A stretch of 64,000 bases of DNA from Amphibalanus amphitrite (taxonomy: Eukaryota; Arthropoda; Thecostraca; Balanomorpha; Balanidae). The DNA is taken from the NCBI RefSeq assembly GCF_019059575.1, contig NW_024881673.1, positions 248,001-312,000 on the forward strand, written 5' to 3'. The position numbers and the translations under genes were made by a program. Shown here one piece after another: positions 46,254-57,556 of the stretch (positions within the stretch are counted from its first letter, which is position 1; every line of letters begins with the position of its first letter). The notes under the pieces are model-generated. The model had not been told where the DNA came from. It ran no database searches and saw nothing but the letters and a program-made list of their open reading frames with translations.

Positions 46254-48330
46254 CTTGTTCGTCGTCCTCCGCCAGGTAATGCTGCAGCAGCTGCCACCGG
46301 TCCGGCCACCGGCCGACGGCCGCGTCGTAGGCCGCTCGCAGCCGGTCACCGGTCAGCAGCTGCTGCATCCGCCGGCGCCAGAGGCCGGCCGTGGCGACCA
46401 CCGTCGGGCCGTCCATCTCCGGTAGTTTGACACGGAGCCTGTACTGCAGGTCACAGCTGAGGTGCTGCTCCAACCACCCCCGGCACCGCTGGTAGGTGGC
46501 CGGTGGTCGGAAGTTCCCCTCCCAGGCCTCCTTATCCTCCCGGTCCACCTCTCGCCACACGTCCATCGCCCCCGGCACGGCCTCACCGAGGGCCCGCAGC
46601 AGCAGCTCGGGCCGCAGCAGCAGCTCGGCCCGGCCCCGCGGCGTGTCCGGCTCGGCGGTCAGGCCGGCCGGCCGCTCCCGGCGACACCAGGCGGCCACCG
46701 CGGCCGGCTCACCCAGCAGGAGCACCAGGTCGGAGTCGGTGAGGAGCCGGGTGAGCGGCGTCACGTCGAGCGTGACGGCGTCACCGACCGGTGACGTCAT
46801 CGGCTCGCCGTCCGCCAGGTCCGCCGGGTCGACCACGCTCCAGGCCATGAGCAGGTAACACTGCTGGTAGTGTGTCCCCGACTTCATGTGGTGGTACCAC
46901 TGGAGCAGGCGGGGGGCCGCGCGGGCCAGGCAGGGGATGGCGTAGCTCCACCAGCTCTCCCAGCAGGGAGCCGTGGGGCGGAACCTGATGCCTTCCAACA
47001 CAGCCTGCAGGAGGAGCGTCCGTCCCAGACGGAGCCGCAACTGGCGCTCTGAGAGCGGCTCCGTCGGCCGCCCCTCCAGCAGGATGTCCAGGGACCACTG
47101 CCGCTTCTCACAGCAGGCCATCAGAAGGGGTGTCAGGTGCTCCCTCACCAGCCGGAGGGAGCCGATGATGGCCTGCCGCTGGTCCCTGGACAGCTCCGCC
47201 GCCACGTTAATGGCCGGGTAGAAGTAGCAGGGCAGCACTCCGTCATCGAGGCGCCGCTCCAGCCAGTCCAGGAGCCGGTGGACGCCGTCCGTGACGCCCG
47301 TCCGCGGTCCACCGTGCGGCTCCTGGGCCAGCCAGAGCGCCGCCGTCTTGATAAAGTACGACTTTAAGTCGCCGATGGCTACCCCGCTCTCCTTCAGGTC
47401 GTTTTTGATGGCCTTTAGGGCTGTAACCGCAGCCCGCAGCCCCGGGCAGAGCTGACGGACGGCCAGCAGCTCCGCCCGAGACAGCGAGATGCGGTACTCA
47501 ATTAACTCCGTCTTACTGCCCGGCCGGCCGGTGGGCACCAGGTGGACCCCGAAGCTGGTGTCCCAGGGGGCGCCGTCGGGCCAGACTGGCGCGGGCCACC
47601 AGCCGCGCACCAGCAGGCAGAAGACGAAGTCTATGCCGCCGTCTTTATCATCAGACTTGACATTGACTGCCGGGCCGGTGGGGGTGATCTCACCATCCAT
47701 CATGACCCGGCAGTAGTCCAGCATCAGCCGACGGACGGAGTCGGCCGGCAGCGCCTCCAGCGGCTCCTCGTGGCCGCACCGGTCCGTCCGCACCCAGTGC
47801 AGCGTCACTAAGCCGGCGTTGTCGGTCGGCCGGGCCCACAGCTGCGGCGCAAACCGCGGCTCGATGTCGGCCGGCTTCTCCGCGCCCGGCGGCGCCCAGC
47901 GGAAGGGGCCGTCAAACTCCAACATAAAGTCGAAGTCTGACGTGCCCCCCTTACCCATGACAAGGTCCTCCAGCCCCTCAGCCGAGCTCCCCGACCTGTT
48001 ACAGGTGACCAGCCGGAGCGGCTGGCGGGGCTGGCAGTGACGACACCGGGCGGCGGCGGCGGCGGCCCCGACCTCCGCCAGCGCCGACAGCAGAGGGCGG
48101 CGCACCAGATCACGGACGGCGTCACCGACCTCCTCGCCGGTGATGTACGCCTGTTTGCCCGGGCCGTGGTTGTCCACCAGGTCCAGCGCCACCAGCAGCG
48201 TGTCGGGGACCAGGTGGGCCGCCGACCCGCACCTCGCCACCAGCCGCTGCACCGCGGGGCTCAGAGTCCCCACCAGCCTCCTCCCCTGCTCCAGCCTGTG
48301 GGCAGAGATGGCGTCAAGGATGCTAGACAT
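46254..48330 (-). CDS. Mab-21/cGAS-like nucleotidyltransferase (cGLR candidate), 5' exon
   Basis: One open exon of 692 codons plus one base runs from an ATG at 48330 (context ACAAG-ATG; the frame upstream lacks another ATG) to a donor AAG|GTAAGA at 46254. Residues 114-116 are GSS in a NRSGSSAEG loop, D132 and D134 lie in SDFDFMLEF, and D234 is in GGIDFVFCL: these are the three metal-binding acids expected of an active cGAS/Mab-21 nucleotidyltransferase. The C-terminal helical half has the Mab-21 landmarks IEYRISLSRAE, LKSYFIKTA and PCYFYPAIN (about 278-375). A further 250 mostly helical residues follow. Members of this family sense nucleic acid and make cyclic dinucleotides, though some Mab-21 proteins have no known enzyme activity. 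No zinc-ribbon insertion like that of vertebrate cGAS is evident. GC-rich third positions set it apart from the surrounding repeats. Downstream exons are needed; see 17583-18347. Confidence 0.88.
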
Positions 48331-48425
48331 CTTGTTGCCGTAAGAGGTTACCAGCAGGTAGCAAATCACACAGTCACTCTGGCACTGTCACAGAAGGACT
48401 GGCCGGTGCCGGCCGGCGCCGCTGC

Positions 48426-48434
48426 TGATATACC
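48426..48434 (-). promoter_or_regulatory. Possible TATA element of the cGLR gene
   Basis: On the minus strand GGTATATCAG lies about 100 bases upstream of the start codon within a very GC-rich, inverted-repeat-rich stretch (48390-48600). It fits a TATA box with a 60-70-base leader, but no transcript evidence is available. Confidence 0.25.
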
Positions 48435-49002
48435 GACCGCCGGCGGCGGCCCCGATAAGAGCCGCCGGCCGCCGGCAGCGATAGGCGCGCGGCGCCGACT
48501 GGAGCCGGCCGGCGGCCACCTCCGGCTGCCGGCGTCACGGCCAGCACAGAGACGAGCCGGGCCTGCGCGGGGCCACACAACAGAGGTGGTACCTGCGCCG
48601 ATCTATTCATTACAATATGAATCATTTTTTAGCCTTGTTAGTTGCAAACAAACATAATTGCCTTGTTCCGTGCTGTTTATACACGACGGGGATGGAAACT
48701 ACCTCCCCCGGCTGGATGAGCGAAATAATGGACTCGTCCGTCCGTACTGGAACGTCCAATGAGCACCGAGTGCGGTGATGCTGGAACATCAGTGCTGAAG
48801 TATTGAAATAAACGACTTCTTGGAACCCTTTGCTGTCTGCTGGGGGGGGGGGGGGAGCGAGGGGGAGCTAGAGATGGGGGGGGGCACGCAGCTCACACCT
48901 ATCCTGAAAACTAACGGTTCAACATCGTTTGTAGAACGGTGATTGGCAATTGCTTGGAAGTGAAGACTCAACCATCAAACGTAGGTAACATGCAAGCACA
49001 AT
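48435..49002. other. GC-rich 5' region and intergenic DNA
   Basis: 48440-48600 is a CpG-rich stretch with CCGGCGGC/GCCGCCGG palindromes, likely the upstream region of the cGLR gene. From 48600 on, no gene is seen apart from G runs near 48840. Confidence 0.4.
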
Positions 49003-49704
49003 CATAGGCGTAGGAACAGGGGGGGGGGGGCTGCCCCCTCCACTTTCGGAGGTGGGGGGGGGGGAGAGCAGCAATGTTCACTGCCCTCCCCACTTTTTGC
49101 TGGCTTTAGTGTCTGTCTGTACCTACCACCCGGTAGGTACTCTAAACACCAGAACTTGACGACTATTCAGCCTGGACATTCCCTTTTGTTTCTACAGCGT
49201 TATTAACCGCAATTTCCTTCACTCAATGAAGGAAACCATATCAGACAAAACTGTGAGTCCTGGTGGCAGCATTTTGTTGAATACGAGACGCGGAATGAGC
49301 GGGCACTGAAAAGGTATAAGACAATACTAGCACGGTGCAGGAGAATGCGTATACAAACGACCAACGCTTGACCGGATCTGCTTGGAGTCGGCATAGTTCG
49401 TCAAAGGCGTAGTAGCTGGGGGTCAGTTTGACCGTGCCCCCTGCCTCGGTTCAAACAGGCTGGGGGCCAGCAATGTCTCTATCTTCCCCTCCCCTTTCCA
49501 CTTTCAGTGCAGTGGCGGCCGCAGAGGGGGATCAGGGCCATGCCCTTCCCCCTCCAAAGGCTAATCAGAGGGCCATCATATCATTTGCCCCTCCCCCCCC
49601 CCAACAACCGGCCCCATGGGCGTATGGGGCTCTGGTCCTTATTCGATTGTCACGAGGCTTAATAAGAAACCCACGCCAGCTATTTACAGCTCCCATACCA
49701 GTCT

Positions 49705-50604
49705 TTAACCCTCGCATGTGTAGGGGGGGGTCGGATGGACCCCCCCCCATGGTTTTTCGCGAATAACTCGCGTAAAAAGCGGCCGATCGCGACGAAACTT
49801 TCAGTACCCTCGCATTGATCAATTTGACACCTACCCTGAAAATTTCATGACCCTGACCCAAATGACCTTTGACCTGTGACCTCTTTTCCGAGACCATGTT
49901 TGGCCGGAATCGCGATTCGGCGTACGTCGGCTCGCATTAGCCGCGCGTTTGCAAGCTTTTCGTGGTTTCAAACGTTCAAACATGTGATTTGATGTTGCTT
50001 CCATGCATTAGGGTGGGTGTCAAGGTCACCTGAAGGTCAGGTCAGGTCATTGACCTTTGGTGACCTCGGGTGACCTCGGTTCACTTTTTCGAGTTTTACA
50101 TGTTTTTAGGCTAGTTTTTGGAGCTGAATTCGAATTTAGCAACCATTTGAACATTTACGAAGTAGTTTTGGTGCCTTCGTAACATGTTACGAAGCTGTCA
50201 GAGGCGGTTGACACATACTACGAATACCCGTCACGACGCCTACTGGTTGACCTGACCTGACCTGACCCGACCTGGTCTAAATGCTCAAAGACATCATCTG
50301 TGATCAAAACTAACACGATATTCGTGATCAGCACCCCGAAAAACCCCTTAGCAGCCACACTTTACGACTTTCTAATAGGTCCCGATTTTCCCGACTTTGG
50401 GTCATTGACCTGACCTGGAAGGTCAACCAATGACCTAGGACCTTAAAATTGGGTATCATCGGCTTCCTCTCGTCACGGGCAACACGCTCGTTTTTTCCGC
50501 GAAGCTCTAGCTCGATCAGGGGCCAAACGGCAAGGGGGGGGGTCCAACCGACCCCCCCCCTACACATTAGAAGCTGGAAAACGCCGCACACATGCGAGGG
50601 TTAA
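49705..50604. mobile_element. TTAA element, 900 bp, first of a chain
   Basis: It runs from TTAACCCTCGCATGTGTAGG to ACACATGCGAGGGTTAA. It entered the word CCAGTCTTTAAGGGTCC, whose uninterrupted form (with TTTGAGGG) survives inverted near 37205. Confidence 0.88.
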
Positions 50605-52424
50605 CCCTATTAGTGGCAGGCTCCTGGCTACCCCCTATTAGTGGCAGGGGGGGCTGTTTACGACCCCCCCCCTTGATATCTCGAGATCTAACGGGCCGAT
50701 TTTTAAAAATCAAACGGCATTCGATTTCGCTCAACGTGATCTACATTTCTAAAAAATAAAAATTAAAAAATGTCAATAGGGGGGGTAGAGGGGGAAAAAA
50801 CGGGCAAATTGCAGATACATTTTAGACTGTTTATCACGGCCAGGTTTCTGAACCAATCTTAACGCAACTTTTGCCGATCGATAGAGAATGAACCAGGAAT
50901 TCACATGGATCCTAAAAATATGCATTTTCAAAAATCATAGGCGGATACAGATCATTGAGATTAGGGGTACACAAAAAGTATAGTAAATAAGGTTTTTGTT
51001 GGTACTGTTTCTAAAAAGGGTGGTAATAGTATTGTTATGTTACAATTTTCTTATGAGAGAACGACTAGGGGAAAGTGGGGTAAGACGGTCAGGGTAGGTA
51101 AGACGGGCACCCCTTCTGCAGACCAAACCAATAGCGCTACGAGCAAGAAAAGTTAGGACCAGAATTGCCTTTCCCACTACACACCACCATTCAAGTCTGG
51201 TGAATTTGTGTTCAGTCGATAATCTTTTATTTTGATTTCTTTAAAACACTCATTTCATTGAAAACATCCATAATGTATTGTGCAAGCTTTTGTGTACAGC
51301 ACTATAGAGTTAAAAACTCGCAATCACTTGTGGTACACTCATATGCCAACAGTGTTCATTTACGGCGGATTTGCTTTGTCTGCATCAAATTGTCCACAGC
51401 GAAAAATCGTGCTGAACTTCTGACATTGAGTTTGGGGTAAGACGGGCAACTATGAACCCAATGGGTCTGTAATGGTGAAAATATTTTTGTTGCTGTAGGA
51501 AAAAAGAAGCATTTCTAATAAGAATATGTTCGATTCCGATACTCACAGACATGTTAGCAATATTCCTTCGGCACAGTTTATTCTCGAATAATGAATGTGA
51601 AAAACGGTTCTACATGGCTTCTGAACTAGGGCCTATATAGGAGCATACGCCTTCTGCACGAATCTCGTATACTGCCATTTCCGAAGCACTTGAGACCAAC
51701 GAGCGACTGTATAAATGCGGCTAATCTCGGGCATTTGTTGCGAGCTGCGCTGATCGGTGAAAGAAGCTGGCCGTCTTGCCCTACCCATGTGACCGTCTTA
51801 CCCCATGGGGTGGGGTAAGACGGGTTTTTGCAAGGTTTTGCAAAAATAGCTGCAGTTTATTTGTTGAATCAGGTCTAAGTCTCATCTTCTGGCAAATGAA
51901 AGTAAAATGTCTGAAAAAGGTTTTCACCCAGTTTCCCGTTTCTATGATGTTTCTAACCGGCCGAAAAATGGCTCCAAAGTTAAGGTGCCCGTCTTACCCC
52001 ACTTTCCCCTACAATTGTATTGGTCATGCATAGGCGGTGTCAGGACACCTATGTTGGGAGGTAAAACATAACCCCCCTTTTTGGACGCCTGGATCCGCCT
52101 ATTATAGCAAAAACGTGTCAAAAGAGGATGCACAATAACTGTATATGTTATCACATGATACCTTTCATTCACTGTTCGTAAAACTGGTGCAGCATCGTGA
52201 TCTTTGCCCAAATGACTCGCTTCACGAATAGGACCCCCCAATTCCCAGTGCTCTGGAGCCGCCCCTGGTAAAGTTATGAACTTGAAATTTTCAGGGAATG
52301 TGCCCAATTTAGTTTTAGGAAAAGTCAGAAAATTTCAGCATCGTAGCTTCAGCGGTTTCGGAGATATTCCCGAAAAACCTGAGGGGTGGATAAAAACAAC
52401 CCCCCCTGCCACTAATAGGGTTAA
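50601..52424. mobile_element. TTAA element, second of the chain, interrupted by a TA element
   Basis: Its ends equal those of 26440-27343 (AACCCTATTAGTGGCAGG). It is 1824 bp in all, of which 944 bp are the inserted transposon plus its TA. Confidence 0.88.
51068..52009. mobile_element. TA-target element, 942 bp, with verified empty site
   Basis: The ends are GGGGAAAGTGGGGTAAGACGG and its inverse CGTCTTACCCCACTTTCCCC. The copy of the host at 26891-26910 reads AGAACGACTACAATTG with a single TA, whereas here TA is on both sides. GGGGTAAGACGGGC recurs internally near 51435 and 51815. No transposase ORF is evident. Confidence 0.92.
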
Positions 52425-53622
52425 CCCGCGCCCTGCTGGGGGGGGTGTTTGAACACCCCCTTTGTGGTTTTTCGCGAATATCTCAAAAACGGCGGCGCTC
52501 CGCGCCGCCGTTTTTGGTACACCTTATCATACATCCATTCTACACATGTTGTGAAAATTTCAGACCAAGGTCATTCAAGGTCAGGTCACCAGGTCACTTG
52601 AAGTGACCTCACCTCATAAAAAGTTTCAATGTCTGTCATAGCTACACCGAGTGACCGATCGCTTTGAAAGGTTCAGCGATTGCTAAGAGCAATAGCATGT
52701 ACAAAATGTATACCTATCTCAGAATTTTGATATCGATGACCTAAGGTCAGGTCAATTTTGCGACCTCCCTATTATACCTAAGTCAATGGGAGAAAATTGA
52801 AATGCGCCTCTTTTGGACGAAAGACATTATAAACACTACCAAACACTGAATTGCAAGTGGTTCAGACACACTGAACATGAAAATGGTGTCCGTGACCCCT
52901 GTTTATGCCCTGAGGTCATCTTAGGTCACGAATGGTATCTAACAGTTTTTCGCAAATAACTTTTGATAGAGGCATGATAGAGCGATGAAAACGCCTTAGA
53001 TGTGTTCAGCTCGACGATACGGATCGACTGATATGCAACATGACCCTTTCCGGTCAGGTCATGACCTTGACCTGAGGTCAAGTTTTCAAGTTGACCTTTC
53101 AAGGTCAGGTTATCGTTCATTCGATGCGTCTTGACGAGAGGAACACGATGCCGGTAAAAGTAAGCTCGTACAAGGCTTGGGTCAAAAGTTATTGCAGAAA
53201 AACTGTTTCCGAAAAAAATCGGCTATTTTTGCAGTTTTTGCCCCCTGCAGGCAAAACCGTTGACGTTAGGTCAAATCTGAGAAAATTACTCAGAAAGGGC
53301 GTTAATAGGGCTATCGAATGCGCTTTTCCGCGGCGCTGTAGCTCTATTGGTTCCCGAGTTATGCGTTGGCTTCTTGGAAATTGTCGACATTCGACCTGGA
53401 TATCGGCGAAATTTTGCCTTCAATGACCTCTGGTGACCTGACCTCTGACCTGACCAAAAAATTGACAGAAGTAATTTCCTCATTACTTTTGACGCTCTTT
53501 CGAACGCCGCCTTCTGCGTATCGCTACGTGGCCCAGGAGCCGAGTTAGAGGGGGGGGGGGTGTTCAAACACACCCCCCAGCAGGGCGTGGAAATCCAGGA
53601 CCACCAGCCGGGCGCGGGTTAA
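52421..53622. mobile_element. TTAA element, third of the chain
   Basis: It is a close copy of 33039-34233 with the same ends; small differences include extra CCTA insertions near 52713 and 52777. It shares its left TTAA with the previous element and returns to hAT host sequence at GGGTCCTACACTG. Confidence 0.88.
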
Positions 53623-54046
53623 GGGTCCTACACTGATCTCGGAGGGCCGTTCAGTGGCGGTCAAGCGCCCACATTGACGGATGAGGACCCACATTGACTT
53701 CTGAGGCCCCTCGGCCTCCACTGGCATTTGAGGGTCCCTACACCGGCCTCAAGGGCCCAGTCGTCGTCTGAGGGCCTCATTCCGGCCTCTGGTGGCATCA
53801 TTTCTGTCTCTGGTGTCCCAAGACTATCCTTTAGGTGCCTCTGAGCATGGGATCTGAGGCATGGGATCTGAGGGCCCCGCACTGCGGGGCCCTCAGTTCC
53901 CGTGCCGCTATTTTCTCATGCCGGTAAGCCCATGCCAGTATTTCAGGGTCCCACACTGATCTCTGAGGGCCCATGCTGGCCTGTAAGGACCCACATTAGC
54001 CATCGATGACCCAAGTCGGCATCTAAAGGTCTCAAGCTGCCCTTTG
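53623..54046. repeat. GGCC-rich minisatellite of the hAT copy
   Basis: It is a shorter counterpart of 36261-37220, in inverse orientation. Confidence 0.75.
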
Positions 54047-55018
54047 AGCTCGATGTGGTTCGGGAGCTACCTGCACGATCGGAGACAGGTAGTGACCGGC
54101 GGCTCCTCCGATCCCCTCCCGCTGACCCATGGCGTGGCCCAGGGGTCCATCCTCGGCCCAATCCTCTTCCTCATCCTCATCAACGACCTTCCCTGTTTCC
54201 TCACCCATGGCCGACTCCTCTCCTACGCAGACGACACCCAACTCCTCGACCACTCACTTCCAACAACCCCAGACCTCTCTCAGCTCAGATGTCGTGTCGA
54301 GCAGTCAATCTTCGATCTCCATCTGTGGTTCCAGGCCAACAGTCTAAAAATGAACCAAAACAAAACCTTTATCACTCTCATCGGAACCCAGCAAACTCTA
54401 AAAAAGACCGAATCATTCTACGTCTCACTCTCCGGTAACGACATTCGGCCAAGTCAGACCGTCAAAATTTTGGGTGTGCTGCTCGAACGACACCTGACGT
54501 GGGATCCCCACATAACCATGGTTGTGCGTCGCTGCAACTCCATCCTTGCATCCCTCCACAAAATCCGGCACCACCTCACACCTGACGTCCTTAAACTCCT
54601 AGTCCAAGCCCACGTGTTCCCACACATTCAGTATTGCCTGTCCGTCTGGGGAGGAGCCGCCAAGTGTCAAATGCAGCGCGTCCAAAAGACGATGAACTTC
54701 GCCGCCAGACTTGTGACCGGGACGCAACGGTCCGAGCATATATCGCCGGCGTTGGAGTCGCTTGGTTGGGAGAGGGTGAATGTGATGCTGCGCCGCCATG
54801 ATCATGTTCACCTCCAGAGAGCCCTGTATAATGACCAATGTCCCCCAGCGATGTCGGCCATGTTCACCCGCCGGGCCGAAGTGTCGTCACGTGACACTCG
54901 CGCGGTAGCAGCCGGGAAGTTGCAGCTCCCGAAGTGGCGGCTCGCAAGAACTCAGCGGGAGTTTGCATATAGAGCGGCAGCATCGTGGAATGCGAAGGAC
55001 ACCGCAACAGGCACCTGA
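54047..55018 (+). pseudogene. Reverse transcriptase, C-terminal part
   Basis: The frame is open for 324 codons but has no start of its own, since it was cut off by 5' truncation. GVAQGSILGPILFLILINDL (about residues 31-49) and the catalytic YADD (61-64) are intact, followed by the LKMNQNKT and FPHIQYCLSVWG motifs typical of non-LTR reverse transcriptases, and a thumb-like C-terminus. Endonuclease and fingers are missing, so it cannot be autonomous. The order of motifs suits the CR1/L2/Jockey group. The open frame indicates recent insertion. Confidence 0.88.
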
Positions 55019-55255
55019 TTTTAGAATGTCAACCTGCTGATGTCAACTTCCTACATGCGGATGATGCGTTCGCGAGTGTTTTAATGTAATCGTCGATGTG
55101 TTTTAACGTAGCTTTTGCCATTGTATCAGTATCATATATTTTTAACTGGGTCTCATTTAGCTCTTATGTCACCATGTCACATTCTTGACCGGATTCTTAA
55201 TACCCACCCCGTGGAAGAATTCTAATAAATGACTTTGACTTTGACTTTGACTTTG
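54047..55255 (+). mobile_element. 5'-truncated CR1/L2-like non-LTR retrotransposon
   Basis: The insertion is delimited by the empty site CCCTTTGCAGGCCCTG in the other hAT copy (inverted near 36285). It starts within the reverse transcriptase and ends in a TGACTTT tandem tail (55230-55255), as CR1/L2-type elements do. A CTTTG target duplication is possible but cannot be told apart from the tail. Confidence 0.88.
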
Positions 55256-55289
55256 CAGGCCCTGTACTGGTCTCTGATTTCTGAGAGCC

Positions 55290-56337
55290 TTAACCCTCGC
55301 CGGCCGAGGGGGGGGGGGGGCGGCAGGTGCCGCCCCCCCCCCGTCATAGGGCTTTTTCGCGATAGCTCCGAACACACTGGGGATAGAGAGCTGAAACTTG
55401 GCATACCTGACCTTTGATTCAAGCCGGATCTTTTGACACCAACCACATTTTCGGGTCAGGTCAGGTCACTGACCTATGACGTCATAAGTGAACCTCTGCA
55501 CGGTCTTCAGATGTCGCAACTTCGCAACGCCCTCACTGCCAGAGGAGATGTCACAGGGAAATACAACTTGCAGGATCTAGTATCGATTATGAGTCTCACA
55601 ACTTGTATATCTCGGATTTCTCCTAAAGGTCATATGAGGTCAGGTCATTTTCGTGACCTCACCATTTCAATAAGTCAATGGGGAAAAAAGAAAACTGCTA
55701 GTTTGGCGCCGGGAACGATCTCCAACTATCTCAAGCACACATAATCGTGATTTAATGCACTCTTTGTTAGGTTAGATGAGTCACTTTTGCAATGTTTACC
55801 TTGTGTGACGTCATTTATAACGTCATCAAGGTCATATTCGTTTTTCGTCAATAACTCTTGATCAAATTGAGATAACGAGTCGGGAAAGCCACCAGTGGAC
55901 TCAGGAAGACCTGCCGAATCGAATGTAATGCGACATGACCTCTTTCTACCAACTTCGTGACCTGGGGTGCTGACCTGACCTTGACCTGAGGTCAACACCC
56001 TAAGTTGACCTGACCCGAACAAAAAGTATATCATTCGACGCGCCTGAGCGTGGCGAACACGATGCTGCCAAACTCGCGTTCTGTGGCCATTTTTTGCGAA
56101 GTTATTCGCCACAAACTGAACCGTACCTTGGGGCACTTGACCTGACCTCAGAGGTCACCGGTTGACCTAGGACCTTAAAATCGGGTACCAATCTCTGCGT
56201 CTCGCAACGGAGCACACGCTCGTTTTTCCGCGACGCGCTAGCTCCACCAGGGGCGAAACGGCGAGGGGGGTCGTACACGCCCCCCCCCCCCTCGGCCGGC
56301 GCGTATGTAGAAAACCAATAGGTCCGGCGAGGGTTAA
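55290..56337. mobile_element. TTAA element, 1048 bp
   Basis: It runs from TTAACCCTCGCCGGCCG to GGTCCGGCGAGGGTTAA and is the intact relative of the fragments at 1336, 28528, 34754 and 41078. It has a CRE plus IR-1 pair near its left side. Confidence 0.88.
55463..55484. promoter_or_regulatory. IR-1 half-site palindrome next to a CRE
   Basis: AGGTCACTGACCT at 55463-55475 is followed one base later by TGACGTCA at 55477-55484. The sites match the ecdysone receptor and CREB/ATF consensus words; occupancy is unknown. Confidence 0.45.
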
Positions 56338-56493
56338 GAGCCCTGGGTCTGAAATTTTCACAACATGTGTGGAAAAGATGCATGAACAGGTGTATAAGAA
56401 ACGGCGTCGCTCCGCGTCGACGTTTTTGAGACATCTGCGAAAAACCGCGGGGGAGGGGGCTATTCAAACACCCCCCGGCCTTGCGCGGGTTAA
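56338..56493. mobile_element. Right-end fragment of a TTAA element (20278/62741 type)
   Basis: It matches 63770-63922 and ends GCGCGGGTTAA. Its TTAA is shared with the next element. Confidence 0.7.
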
Positions 56494-57398
56494 CCCTCGC
56501 CCATGTAGGGGGGTGCAACCCCCCTGAGGTTTTTCTTAGCTACACGCCGAACCGTTTCAGATAGCCTGGTCAAATTTTCAATACCCTATGGGGCATCCTT
56601 TGCGCAACTTTTGGTTTTTTTTTGTCAAGGTCGTGTCAGGTCACGGAGTTATGACGTCATAAAGAGATCATCCTCCGGCCAGATTTACGCTAAATTGGAG
56701 ATTGCTTCACATTGGTATAAATGCCGACTGACCTGACACACTGATGAATTGTTTTAGAATCACAACTGGCTGATTTGACATTGGCACAATGTCCGTTGAC
56801 ATTTTGAAGGTTACTAAAGGTCAAGGTAAGGTCAGTGACCTCGGTTGACCTGTAATGACTTCTTGCACTTGTATGCCTTTTCGGGGTATTTTGATGCCCT
56901 GAATTCGAATTTGCTATCCATTTCAGACATCGTCGGTTGTTTCTTGTAGTTCATTTTGGGTCAGGGTCAGGTCAGTGACGTCTCACGCCTGACGTAACCC
57001 AATGCACAAATGACCTTGCAGACTTCCGATGCTCCCAACGCATCATTTTTAGAGTTATGTATGACATCGAAATACACACCAAACGATAGAGAATTGATCA
57101 AGGATCACGAAAGTGAAGGTTTCAAGTCGATATCTCTTACCGTTTTGCCGCAATCGGCGCGGAATTCTGAAAAAGTTAGATTTTTTCGAAAATTTGATCT
57201 TTGACCGGTCATAAGTAGGTCAAATGTTGACCTAGGACCAAAAAATATACCACCAATCGCGAGACCTCGTTGAGAGCAATCCGTTGGTCTTTTCCGCTAA
57301 GCTCTAAGACGCTCCGTTTTCAAACGCCAGGGGGGGGGTCGCACCAACCCCCCTACATGGGCGAAGGTGGCAAAACACCGTTTACGGGCGAGGGTTAA
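56490..57398. mobile_element. TTAA element, 909 bp
   Basis: It runs from TTAACCCTCGCCCATGTAGG to CGGGCGAGGGTTAA, related to the 49705 type but well diverged inside. Confidence 0.85.
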
Positions 57399-57556
57399 AT
57401 GCTGACAGAGGGCCCTCTGTAGATTGGCAGGGCTCGCTGAAATCGGAAAGAGGGTCCTTCTTAGATAAAAAAGGATTTCTTAGAGCGATCAGTAGGCCAT
57501 ACTTATGACTTTATACCTAATTTTTTATACATAATATTGAAGAGGACCTTTTTTAG

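Larger units (their letters stand above)
49003..56337. mobile_element. Inverted second copy of the 34279-38456 hAT element, enlarged by insertions
   Basis: It begins CATAGGCGTAGGAACAGG and follows the reverse complement of 38456 down to about 34754. Insertions relative to the first copy are a chain of three TTAA elements (49705-53622) and a non-LTR retroelement (54047-55255). Conversely the CCTCGTAT-flanked hAT of the first copy is absent here. The far end with its TIR is missing. Confidence 0.75.

Noticed and set aside
46140..48657. Plus-strand ORFs opposite the cGLR exon
   Set aside because: Antisense shadows of a GC-rich coding exon, Arg/Pro/Ala-rich and without motifs.
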